From the NCBI GenBank assembly GCA_018672145.1, contig JABHGH010000142.1, forward strand, positions 1-7,140: DNA of 7,140 nt. Direction: 5' to 3'. The notes under the pieces are model-generated. The model did no database searches, was not told the origin of the DNA, and saw only the letters and a program-made list of their open reading frames with translations. Positions 1-5,985 of this stretch are shown piece after piece (the first letter of the stretch is position 1; each line of letters opens with the position of its first letter). The position numbers and the translations under genes were made by a program. The DNA comes from Flavobacteriaceae bacterium. GTDB lineage: Bacteria > Bacteroidota > Bacteroidia > Flavobacteriales > Flavobacteriaceae.

Positions 1-114
1 CGTATCGACAGTGATGCAGAGTATGTGGAGCACCAGTCCCTATGGCTTGATCTGAAAATTATATTTCTTTCAGCCCTTGCGTTATTTCGGGGGATTTGGA
101 AGCATATTTTTTAG
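1..114 (+). CDS. C-terminal end of a bacterial sugar transferase (undecaprenyl-phosphate glycosyl-1-phosphate transferase type), 5' truncated by the window
   Basis: An open frame runs from the first base to a TAG at 112-114 and gives 37 residues. It contains the pattern Y-V-E-x-x-S-L-W-L-D-L-K-I-I followed by a hydrophobic, F/L/A-rich tail. This resembles the extreme C-terminus of the WcaJ/WbaP-type sugar transferase domain, where a Tyr-[VI]-x-x-x-S-x-x-x-D-x-K-I-[IL] stretch precedes a short membrane-associated helix. Proteins of this family transfer a sugar-1-phosphate from a nucleotide sugar to undecaprenyl phosphate, the first step of O-antigen, capsule or exopolysaccharide assembly on the inner face of the cytoplasmic membrane. 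The catalytic part lies outside the window, so sugar specificity cannot be judged. The gene ends 57 nt before purD, which has its own promoter box. The call rests on a short motif match from memory. Confidence 0.68.
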   Translation, partial: RIDSDAEYVEHQSLWLDLKIIFLSALALFRGIWKHIF

Positions 115-149
115 AGGCTAAACCAAGCGATTACTCTCCATCAAATGCC

Positions 150-157
150 TATTTTTG
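150..157 (+). promoter_or_regulatory. -7 promoter box for purD
   Basis: TATTTTTG matches the Bacteroidota -7 consensus TAnnTTTG exactly. It ends 14 nt before the purD ATG and is followed by a run of six A (160-165). No TTG lies at the expected distance upstream (about 19-20 nt), so the -33 element is weak or absent. Transcription would begin about 4-7 nt past the box, leaving a leader of roughly 8-10 nt. Confidence 0.6.
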
Positions 158-171
158 TCAAAAAATAATCC

Positions 172-1437
172 ATGAAAGTATTGGTATTGGGCAGCGGAGG
201 AAGAGAATACACCTTTTGTTATCAGTTGGCAAAAAGCCCACAGCAACCACAACTCTTTATCGCCCCAGGCAACGCAGGGACTGCCCAGTTGGGCACCAAC
301 CTATCTGTTTCTCCAACAGATTTTGAAGGGCTTAAACAAGTTGTTTTAGCTCACGCCATTGAATTGGTGGTGGTGGGGCCTGAAGTACCTTTGGTTGAAG
401 GGGTGGTCGATTTTTTCGCCGCCGATCCTCACCTCGCTCAAATTCCGATGATTGGACCCTCAAGGCTAGGGGCAGAACTCGAAGGGAGCAAAGAGTTTGC
501 CAAGGCCTTTATGCAGCGTCACAATATTCCAACGGCAGCCTATAAAAGCTTTACCAAAGAAACATTGGCGGAGGGGTTGAGTTATCTGGAAACAGCACCC
601 CCACCTTACGTACTTAAAGCCGATGGACTTGCTGCGGGCAAAGGCGTGGTCATCCTTAACGACCTGTCCGAAGCCAAAGCAGAGCTCACCGCCATGCTGG
701 CCGATGCCAAGTTTGGTGAAGCCAGCCAGAAAGTTGTGATCGAAGAGTTTTTGGATGGGATCGAGCTATCGTGCTTTGTACTCACCGACGGGGAGTCTTA
801 CCAAATTCTGCCCATGGCCAAAGACTACAAACGGATAGGTGAGGGAGATACAGGGCTGAATACTGGCGGTATGGGTGCGGTTTCGCCCGTGCCTTTTGCC
901 GACGATGCCTTTATGCAAAAAATCAAAGACCGTGTGGTGGAACCCACCATGCGCGGACTGCAAAGCGATGAGATTCCCTATGTGGGGTTTGTGTTTATCG
1001 GCTTGATTAAAGTGGGCGACGATCCCAAGGTCATCGAATATAATGTGCGGATGGGCGACCCCGAAACACAAGTGGTCTTGCCTCGCATTCAAAACGATCT
1101 CCTTGAACTACTCCAAGCCACGGCTGCTGGAAAGCTCAACGAGATAGACCTTCAAATTGATGCACAGGCGGTTTCTACCGTGGTGGCTGTATCGGGGGGT
1201 TATCCGGAGGGCTATGAAAAAGGCAAAGCAATTAAGGGGATTGATTCAGCAGACTTTATCGTTCATGCAGGGACAACAAGTATAGATGGCATTTTGAAAA
1301 CCAACGGCGGGCGAGTATTATCGGCGACAGGCTTTGGAGATAACCATAACCAAGCAATAGAACAGAGCTATAAAGCCCTATCGAAAATCAATTATGAGGG
1401 GATATACTACCGAAAAGACATCGGCTTTGATCTATAG
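172..1437 (+). CDS. purD: Phosphoribosylamine--glycine ligase (GAR synthetase), PurD
   Basis: This 421-residue protein has the usual length for monofunctional PurD. The enzyme joins glycine to 5-phosphoribosylamine using ATP, forming glycinamide ribonucleotide in cytoplasmic de novo purine synthesis. The N-terminal domain opens with the glycine-rich GSGGRE loop (residues 7-12) and contains VVVGPEVPL (67-75). The ATP-grasp region shows EGSKEFAK (104-111), YVLKADGLAAGKGVV (146-160), EEFLDGIELS (191-200) and NTGGMGAVSP (230-239). The PurD signature RMGDPETQ is at 293-300, with the preceding E289 and N291 typical metal/ATP ligands. The C-terminal domain has NGGRVLSATG (378-387) and YYRKDIG (412-418). 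One oddity is Tyr at position 13, where GGREH is usual. The ATG at 172 gives the canonical MKVLVLGSGG start and sits 14 nt behind a -7 box. The 3' end overlaps the convergent small gene by 6 bp. No PurR-like operator or riboswitch is apparent. Confidence 0.97.
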   Translation: MKVLVLGSGGREYTFCYQLAKSPQQPQLFIAPGNAGTAQLGTNLSVSPTDFEGLKQVVLAHAIELVVVGPEVPLVEGVVDFFAADPHLAQIPMIGPSRLGAELEGSKEFAKAFMQRHNIPTAAYKSFTKETLAEGLSYLETAPPPYVLKADGLAAGKGVVILNDLSEAKAELTAMLADAKFGEASQKVVIEEFLDGIELSCFVLTDGESYQILPMAKDYKRIGEGDTGLNTGGMGAVSPVPFADDAFMQKIKDRVVEPTMRGLQSDEIPYVGFVFIGLIKVGDDPKVIEYNVRMGDPETQVVLPRIQNDLLELLQATAAGKLNEIDLQIDAQAVSTVVAVSGGYPEGYEKGKAIKGIDSADFIVHAGTTSIDGILKTNGGRVLSATGFGDNHNQAIEQSYKALSKINYEGIYYRKDIGFDL

Positions 1438-1659
1438 AAACGAATGCGAGGTGGAGTCTGTATCTTCTTCACCACTATCATTAAATTTCTTTAGTTGCAG
1501 CACCCAATAAGTTCCAGCAACAAGTCCGATTGTCAAGAAAATCCAGTTGATTCCATTGGACAAAAACCAGCTGGTGAGCTCTAGGTCACGAAGAAAATGT
1601 AGTGGGAGAAACAAGACTTCTTCAAATAAAAAGGCAATTGTCTCGAAAAAAGATTTCAT
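1432..1659 (-). CDS. Small single-span membrane protein, DUF6341-like
   Basis: This 75-residue protein starts MKSFFETIAFLFEEVLF and ends DSTSHSFL. It has an amphipathic aromatic N-terminal half (1-35), one membrane span (about 37-56, from INWIFLTIGL to YWVLQL) and a short acidic tail (60-70, NDSGEEDTD). It resembles a small flavobacterial family that I recall as DUF6341, which has the same MKSFFE opening, NWIF span and HSFL end. No function is established. A longer in-frame reading reaches 1779, but its extra residues (including QEKKTCSTSG) look non-coding, and it would begin upstream of the promoter at 1678-1708, so the ATG at 1657-1659 is chosen. The gene is divergent from the DUF4254 gene and convergent with purD: its TAG stop (complement of 1432-1434) lies within purD's last sense codon. 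A possible role as an accessory subunit of a membrane complex is only inference. Confidence 0.8.
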   Translation of the reverse strand: MKSFFETIAFLFEEVLFLPLHFLRDLELTSWFLSNGINWIFLTIGLVAGTYWVLQLKKFNDSGEEDTDSTSHSFL

Positions 1660-1660
1660 A

Positions 1661-1673
1661 TCAATTAAATTGA
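1661..1673. repeat. 13-nt AT-rich palindrome in the leader of the small membrane protein gene
   Basis: TCAATT-A-AATTGA is a perfect inverted repeat with a one-base centre. It lies one base upstream of the minus-strand ATG (1657-1659) and covers the expected transcription start and leader. It could be an operator or chance AT-rich symmetry. It is too short and its loop too tight to be a hairpin terminator. Confidence 0.35.
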
Positions 1674-1677
1674 ACCA

Positions 1678-1708
1678 CAAAAGTAAGGCATAGCCTGATG
1701 TGGAACAA
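1678..1708 (-). promoter_or_regulatory. Bacteroidota-type promoter for the small membrane protein gene
   Basis: Read on the minus strand, TTG (complement of 1706-1708) is followed after 20 nt by TACTTTTG (complement of 1678-1685), a full match to TAnnTTTG at the spacing expected for the phylum's primary sigma factor. The -7 box ends 18 nt before the ATG at 1659. This supports the 75-residue start over the longer reading frame. Confidence 0.65.
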
Positions 1709-1729
1709 GTTTTTTTCTCTTGTGACAAG
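1705..1729. repeat. Clustered ACAAG/CTTGT inverted repeats between two divergent promoters
   Basis: The divergent region holds ACAAG (1705-1709), CTTGT (1719-1723) and ACAAG (1725-1729). The last two form an 11-nt perfect palindrome, CTTGT-G-ACAAG. The leftmost copy overlaps the -33 element of the minus-strand promoter, and the set lies just upstream of the plus-strand -33 element. This is a reasonable place for a shared operator, but no regulator is known and the arms are only 5 nt. Confidence 0.35.
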
Positions 1730-1736
1730 CGATAAG

Positions 1737-1767
1737 TTTGGGAAACAGCCCAGACCCCGTATCTTTG
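1737..1767 (+). promoter_or_regulatory. Bacteroidota-type promoter for the DUF4254-GT9 operon
   Basis: TTTG (1737-1740), a 19-nt spacer and TATCTTTG (1760-1767) make an essentially consensus promoter, the best in the window. The box is followed by nine A (1768-1776) and then CACG before the ATG at 1781. A start 4-7 nt after the box would fall inside the A tract and leave a leader under about 10 nt. Confidence 0.75.
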
Positions 1768-1780
1768 AAAAAAAAACACG

Positions 1781-2389
1781 ATGAAGACCGCCGTTGCCTA
1801 TGCTATTTTTGAACAAAGTGTCAAGGACTATCATGTGTTAGACACTGTCGATCAGCCCTATAATAACCCGCACCCTTCAGACAGCTTGGCGCATTTGATG
1901 TACCGCAAAAACTGGATCGACACCATACAATGGCATTACGAAGACCTTATTCGCGACCCCAACATCAACCCAACGGAGGCGCTAGAACTCAAACGTAAAA
2001 TCGATGCGTCTAACCAAGACCGCACCGACACCGTAGAGTATATCGACAGTTATTTTTTGGGGCAATACAAGGCGGTGTCGCCCCAGCCCTTGGCGACCAG
2101 CAATACCGAAAGCCCTGCTTGGGCTTACGACCGCTTGTCGATTTTATCACTAAAAATCTATCATATGTTGGAAGAAAGCCAGCGCCCTTCGGCTTCCGAT
2201 GCGCACCGTGCACAATGTGCCGAAAAACTAGCCGTGTTGCAAACCCAACGTGAAGACCTATCCCTCGCCATTGACCAATTGCTTGATGATCTCGCCAGTG
2301 GGCGTAAGATCATGAAAGAGTACAAGCAAATGAAAATGTACAATGATGACGCACTCAACCCTGTTCTTTACAGCTCAAAAACAGACTAG
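1781..2389 (+). CDS. DUF4254 family protein
   Basis: This 202-residue soluble protein is predicted mostly helical, with no signal peptide or membrane span. It matches my memory of the DUF4254 family over its whole length. Conserved-looking blocks are KNWIDTIQWHYEDLIRDP (43-60), KRKIDASNQDRTD (71-83), SPAWAYDRLSILSLKIYHM (111-129) and the C-terminal KQMKMYNDDALNPVLY (182-197). The invariant-looking W/H/E/D/R residues in the first block and the D-R pair at 117-118 could form an active or binding site, but no reaction is established for the family. The ATG at 1781 starts 13 nt after a perfect -7 box, and the next gene, a GT9 glycosyltransferase, begins at the base after the stop codon. The pairing suggests a role in making or regulating a surface glycan. 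That is inference from context only. Confidence 0.88.
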   Translation: MKTAVAYAIFEQSVKDYHVLDTVDQPYNNPHPSDSLAHLMYRKNWIDTIQWHYEDLIRDPNINPTEALELKRKIDASNQDRTDTVEYIDSYFLGQYKAVSPQPLATSNTESPAWAYDRLSILSLKIYHMLEESQRPSASDAHRAQCAEKLAVLQTQREDLSLAIDQLLDDLASGRKIMKEYKQMKMYNDDALNPVLYSSKTD

Positions 2390-3415
2390 GTGGCATTAGC
2401 GAAGCACGTCATGATTTTTCGCTTTTCGGCTATGGGCGATGTGGCGATGTTGGTGCCTGTCTTACGTTGCTTATACGCCCAAAACCCTAAGGTTCGTGTG
2501 ACTCTGGTCACACGTCAACGGTTTACCCCCATTTTTAAAGAATTTTTAGATCTTGAAATTATCACCCCTGACTTTAATGGGCAGCACAAAGGGCTAAAAG
2601 GGTTATATCATTTGTTCAAGGAGCTTAAAAAGAAAAAACCGCAACGCATTGCGGACATTCACAAAAACTTGCGTTCACGTGTGCTCAGGTTGTTTTTTGC
2701 CTTTTCGCCATGGGTACGCACTCGAGTGATGAATAAAGGATATCGTGATCGAGCCAAGCTCACACACCCAACAAAGAAAACGATGAAACCTCTTACCCCT
2801 CAGCATTATCGTTATATAGAGGTTTTTTCTCGATTGGGCTTTTTATTGGACTTGGACAACCATGAGTTTCCACTGAAACCAGGCCTGCCAACAACAGCTT
2901 TGGAGGTCAATCTTCCTGCAGACAAAAAATGGATCGGAATAGCGCCTTTTGCAGCACACCAAGGCAAGGTATATCCGTTAGATTTGATGCAAAAAGTGGT
3001 TGGCTACTTACAACAAGACCATACGGTGTTTTTGTTTGGACACGGAAAAAAAGAGGCACACCAAATCAATGTCTGGGCCAAAGCCTATCCCAATGTAGTG
3101 CCAAAGGCATTGCAGATGTCTTTTTCTGACCAGCTTGACTTGATTGCCAATTTGGATGTGATGGTATCGATGGACTCGGCCAATGGGCATTTGGCCGCAA
3201 ACTATGGTGTTCCTGTGGTGACCATTTGGGGAATGACTCATCCTTTTTTGGGATTTGCGCCCTTTCAACAAAACCAAGCGCTGATGGTCGATAGAACAAT
3301 GTTTCCTAAGGTACCGACCTCGGCTTATGGCAAAAAGATACCCAAGGACTATGAAGAAGCCATGCGCACCATTGCACCTGAAACGGTGATTGAGAAAGTG
3401 TTGGAAATTATTTAG
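2390..3415 (+). CDS. Glycosyltransferase family 9 (ADP-heptose:LPS heptosyltransferase-like)
   Basis: This 341-residue protein has a GT-B architecture. The N-terminal half opens with the GT9 hallmark RFSAMGDVAMLVPVLRCL (11-28) and has the IADIHKNLRS block (87-96). The C-terminal nucleotide-sugar half has WIGIAPFAAHQGKVYP (181-196, with the K typical of sugar-nucleotide phosphate binding), VFLFGHGKKE (213-222) and MDSANGHLAANYGVPVV (261-277), followed by TIWGMTHP. GT9 enzymes add heptose or related sugars to lipopolysaccharide core on the cytoplasmic face of the inner membrane. The donor here is not certain, since many Bacteroidota lack heptose. The GTG start directly abuts the upstream TAG with no spacer, implying coupled translation. 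An alternative ATG at 2411 would trim seven residues and begin MIFRFSAMGD. The 3' end is 3 nt from the convergent reductase gene. Confidence 0.9.
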   Translation: MALAKHVMIFRFSAMGDVAMLVPVLRCLYAQNPKVRVTLVTRQRFTPIFKEFLDLEIITPDFNGQHKGLKGLYHLFKELKKKKPQRIADIHKNLRSRVLRLFFAFSPWVRTRVMNKGYRDRAKLTHPTKKTMKPLTPQHYRYIEVFSRLGFLLDLDNHEFPLKPGLPTTALEVNLPADKKWIGIAPFAAHQGKVYPLDLMQKVVGYLQQDHTVFLFGHGKKEAHQINVWAKAYPNVVPKALQMSFSDQLDLIANLDVMVSMDSANGHLAANYGVPVVTIWGMTHPFLGFAPFQQNQALMVDRTMFPKVPTSAYGKKIPKDYEEAMRTIAPETVIEKVLEII

Positions 3416-3418
3416 GAG

Positions 3419-4453
3419 CTAAACGTCGTCAAAATCAACCACCAAACGATCGCTTGTACACGTGGCCTGGCAAGTGAGGACTAGCCCTTCTACGACTTCG
3501 CTATCGGACAAAATTTGATTGCTCGCCATGGCGGTTTTGCCTTCTCGAACACGCCCTATACAGCTCCCACAAACGCCTCCCTGACATGAGTATGGCGGGT
3601 CAATACCAGCGTTAATGGCTGCTTCCAAAATGGTTTCTTTGGCATCTGCGGTAAACAGATGTGTTTCGTCATCCAAAACCACTTCATAGCTCACAACCCC
3701 TTCTGATGATCGGTCAATATCTCCACCGCCCGTAAAGTGTTCCACATGAATTTTTTTATCACTGACGCCAGAATCAGAAAGAGCTTGGACAGAACCCTCA
3801 ATCATTTCGGAAGGACCACACACATAGAAGTCGTCAAAATGGAGTTGACTAAACAAGGTGTTGCGTACATAATTGATGTGCGCCTTGTCAATTCGACCAA
3901 AGAGAGCATCCGTTGCTTTTTTTCTGCTATACACCGAAATGAGGCTAAACCTTTCGCTATATTGTTCTTTTAATGCTGCTAGTTCATCGAGAAACATACT
4001 ATCTTCCTCTGACCGATTTCCGTACACCAAAACAACTTGCCCGTCGGTTTCTTGGAGTGCAGTTTTTGTTATTGACAACATGGGTGTGATTCCGCTTCCT
4101 GCAGCCAAAAGCAAAATATTTTTTGATCCATCAGGCGTAAAGACAAAGCGCCCTTCAGGAGTGCCAATGTTTAGGGTATCTCCTTTTTGGAGTTCTGTAT
4201 TTGCATAGTTTGAAAACACACCATTTGGGATGGCTTTGATTCCTACGCGCAACAAACCTTCGTGTGGCGCACTGCAAAGCGAGTAAGAACGGCGCACTTC
4301 TGTACCATTTATGGTATGTGACATGGTAAGGTATTGTCCTGCGCTAAAGGAAAAGACATCTTGAAGAGTGTTGGGAATAGCAAAGCTTATGGCAACAGCA
4401 TCTTTGGTTAGACGCTGAACATCAGCGATCTGTAGCTGGTGTAGTCCAGTCAT
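3419..4453 (-). CDS. Flavin-dependent NAD(P)H reductase with C-terminal [2Fe-2S] ferredoxin domain (PaaE/Hmp-reductase-like)
   Basis: This 344-residue protein has three modules. Residues 1-105 form the FAD-binding barrel with the RRSYSLCS motif (54-61). Residues 110-240 form the NAD(P)-binding domain with LLAAGSGITPM (115-125) and the FYVCGP motif (209-214). Residues 252-344 form a plant-type ferredoxin with cysteines at 290, 295, 298 and 328 in the canonical C-x4-C-x2-C-x29-C spacing. It should pass electrons from NAD(P)H through FAD and the iron-sulfur cluster to a partner oxygenase or other acceptor in the cytoplasm. The arrangement resembles PaaE of phenylacetyl-CoA epoxidase, but no paaABC gene is in the window, so the partner is unknown. 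The reading frame extends to 4504, but the 17 extra residues precede the start of similarity and the promoter box at 4467-4474. The ATG at 4453 is therefore chosen, giving MTGLHQLQIADV. Confidence 0.92.
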   Translation of the reverse strand: MTGLHQLQIADVQRLTKDAVAISFAIPNTLQDVFSFSAGQYLTMSHTINGTEVRRSYSLCSAPHEGLLRVGIKAIPNGVFSNYANTELQKGDTLNIGTPEGRFVFTPDGSKNILLLAAGSGITPMLSITKTALQETDGQVVLVYGNRSEEDSMFLDELAALKEQYSERFSLISVYSRKKATDALFGRIDKAHINYVRNTLFSQLHFDDFYVCGPSEMIEGSVQALSDSGVSDKKIHVEHFTGGGDIDRSSEGVVSYEVVLDDETHLFTADAKETILEAAINAGIDPPYSCQGGVCGSCIGRVREGKTAMASNQILSDSEVVEGLVLTCQATCTSDRLVVDFDDV

Positions 4454-4466
4454 AGCATTTTTTTTA

Positions 4467-4474
4467 CAAACATA
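4467..4474 (-). promoter_or_regulatory. -7 promoter box for the reductase gene
   Basis: On the minus strand this reads TATGTTTG, a full match to TAnnTTTG. It ends 13 nt before the ATG at 4453, with a run of eight A (complement of 4458-4465) in between. No TTG lies at 19-20 nt upstream, so the -33 element is not evident. The box implies that the longer reading frame from 4504 is not translated. Confidence 0.55.
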
Positions 4475-4483
4475 TAAAAATGA

Positions 4484-4491
4484 TATCTTTG
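4484..4491 (+). promoter_or_regulatory. -7 promoter box for the DUF5687-ABC operon
   Basis: TATCTTTG is identical to the box of the DUF4254 gene and matches TAnnTTTG. It ends 18 nt before the ATG at 4510. The -33 position holds only T residues (4458-4465) rather than TTG. Because an in-frame ATG at 4480 lies upstream of this box, it cannot be on the transcript made here, which favours the start at 4510. Confidence 0.55.
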
Positions 4492-4509
4492 AGAGAACTT
4501 TCAACCTTT

Positions 4510-5985
4510 ATGTTTCTTCGTTTTTTTAGTCTTCAATGGAAATCGTTTCGCCGATCAGCTGCTTTTAGCTCTGGGGTTATCACGGGAGTGTTTTATGTGT
4601 TTGGAGGACTTTATTTCGCCGCAATTTTTACCATTTTAGGCTTTGGTAGTTATTTCATTTTGGACGACGACATGGGTGTGGAACCATTGAGCTTTATCAA
4701 CAAACACCTTATTTATGCAGCTTCTTTTTGGATAGTATGGCGCTTTTTTGTTCAAAAAATGCCAGTATTAAACATCCAATCATTTTTGATTTTACCAGTT
4801 AAGATCAACGCAGTTGTACATTACGCCCTTGGCCGAACTGTTTTTTCGTTTTTTAACATTGGGAACGCTTTTTTCTTTATCCCTTTTTCGATTGTTCTCG
4901 TAAAAAATGGCTATCCACTAGCACAGGTTTTGAGTTGGCACCTTGCTATTCTGGCGATTGTTTACTGTACCAATTACCTCAACATATTAATAAATGACCG
5001 CAATGATGTTTTTTACACAATCGCAACGACCTTGGTTTTATTTGCGTTGTTTCAACGATATGCGATTTTTGATATCACTCTGTATACAGGACCAGTTTTT
5101 GACATGTTTTATAGCGATCCGATCTACGCACTGATTCCGTGGCTTTGTTTAGGACTAATATACAGATTCACCTTCATGCATTTTAAAAACAGAATGTATC
5201 TCGATGCAGGGCTTCAACCAATAAAAAAGGAGGCGCAAGAACTGCGATTGAATTGGCTGAATCGTTTTGGTCGAACATCTATTTTTATCAAAAACGATAT
5301 CAAGCTAATCTTGCGAAACAAACGTTCGAAAACAACATTGTTGGTATCCCTCTTTTTTCTGTTTTATGGTTTTTTCTTTTTCATAGATTCTTCATCCGGT
5401 ATGTATGAAGCCCCTGTTTGGAAAATTTTTGCAGGGATCTTTATCTCGGGTGGCTTTTTGTTCACATTTGGACAATATGTCCCCAGTTGGGATAGCGCAT
5501 ATTACCCTTTGATGATGAGTCAAAACATTGTCTATCGTGAGTACCTTAATGCCAAATGGTCTATGGTTACAATTGCCACTATCGTCAGTGCGGTTTTAGC
5601 CAGTTTCTATATCTTTTTTGGCTGGGAAACCTATGCCGCCGTGGTGATTGGTGCGATTTACAACATTGGTGTAAATGGTCATCTCGTATTGCTGTCGGGA
5701 GCCTACATAAAAACGCCGATTGATTTGACCTCAACAAAAAAACCTTTTGGCGACAAACAGGCCTTCAATGCCAAGTCGTTGTTGCTAACTCTACCAAAAT
5801 TGGTATTGCCGATGGTCTTGTATTTCGTTGGAAGCTTTTTTGGAGGCCCTTGGGGTGGTTATTTAACGGTGGGCTTTGTGGGAATTATGGGCTACTTTTT
5901 AAAAGATAAGGTCTTTGATAAGATTGAACAAGTCTATAAATCAGAAAAATACAAAACGTTAAACGCATATAAACAAACGAAATGA
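4510..5985 (+). CDS. DUF5687 polytopic membrane protein, probable ABC transporter permease subunit
   Basis: This 491-residue, very hydrophobic protein has about 12 likely membrane spans, near residues 25-50, 66-82, 110-131, 140-160, 168-186, 204-222, 274-292, 303-321, 350-370, 376-398, 425-442 and 446-464. A basic central cytoplasmic stretch (225-275, including FKNRMYLDAG and KLILRNKRSK) splits it into two halves of about six spans, as in ABC-2-like exporters. The opening MFLRFFSLQWKSFRRSAAF and overall shape match my memory of DUF5687. The ATPase gene overlaps its stop by 4 bp (ATGA at 5982-5985), so the two are probably co-translated and form one transporter. The substrate is unknown, and direction (probably export) is inferred from ABC-2 resemblance. 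The start at 4510 rather than 4480 follows from the promoter box and from the family-like N-terminus. Confidence 0.87.
   Translation: MFLRFFSLQWKSFRRSAAFSSGVITGVFYVFGGLYFAAIFTILGFGSYFILDDDMGVEPLSFINKHLIYAASFWIVWRFFVQKMPVLNIQSFLILPVKINAVVHYALGRTVFSFFNIGNAFFFIPFSIVLVKNGYPLAQVLSWHLAILAIVYCTNYLNILINDRNDVFYTIATTLVLFALFQRYAIFDITLYTGPVFDMFYSDPIYALIPWLCLGLIYRFTFMHFKNRMYLDAGLQPIKKEAQELRLNWLNRFGRTSIFIKNDIKLILRNKRSKTTLLVSLFFLFYGFFFFIDSSSGMYEAPVWKIFAGIFISGGFLFTFGQYVPSWDSAYYPLMMSQNIVYREYLNAKWSMVTIATIVSAVLASFYIFFGWETYAAVVIGAIYNIGVNGHLVLLSGAYIKTPIDLTSTKKPFGDKQAFNAKSLLLTLPKLVLPMVLYFVGSFFGGPWGGYLTVGFVGIMGYFLKDKVFDKIEQVYKSEKYKTLNAYKQTK

Noticed and set aside
96..326. 76-codon plus-strand frame spanning the end of the sugar transferase gene and the start of purD
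   Set aside because: It lies out of frame across the well-supported purD start and its own promoter box, and its protein looks like random low-similarity sequence.
766..1092. 108-codon minus-strand frame inside purD
   Set aside because: It is antisense to the core ATP-grasp and signature motifs of purD, and its His-rich composition is typical of a shadow frame.
1566..1575. 10-nt perfect palindrome ACCAGCTGGT followed on the minus strand by a T run, resembling a terminator
   Set aside because: It lies inside the small membrane protein coding sequence, cannot form a loop with a useful stem, and fits the codons for T-S-W-F.
1660..1779. N-terminal extension of the small membrane protein up to 1779
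   Set aside because: It crosses a consensus promoter for the gene and lacks family-like sequence. The ATG at 1659 gives the expected MKSFFE start.
3737..4208. Two plus-strand frames (78 and 111 codons) within the reductase region
   Set aside because: Both are antisense to clear FAD, NAD(P) and ferredoxin motifs and show no recognisable protein features.
3419..4453. Assignment of the reductase as PaaE of phenylacetate degradation
   Set aside because: Domain order fits, but the other paa genes are absent from the window and many oxygenase reductases share this layout.
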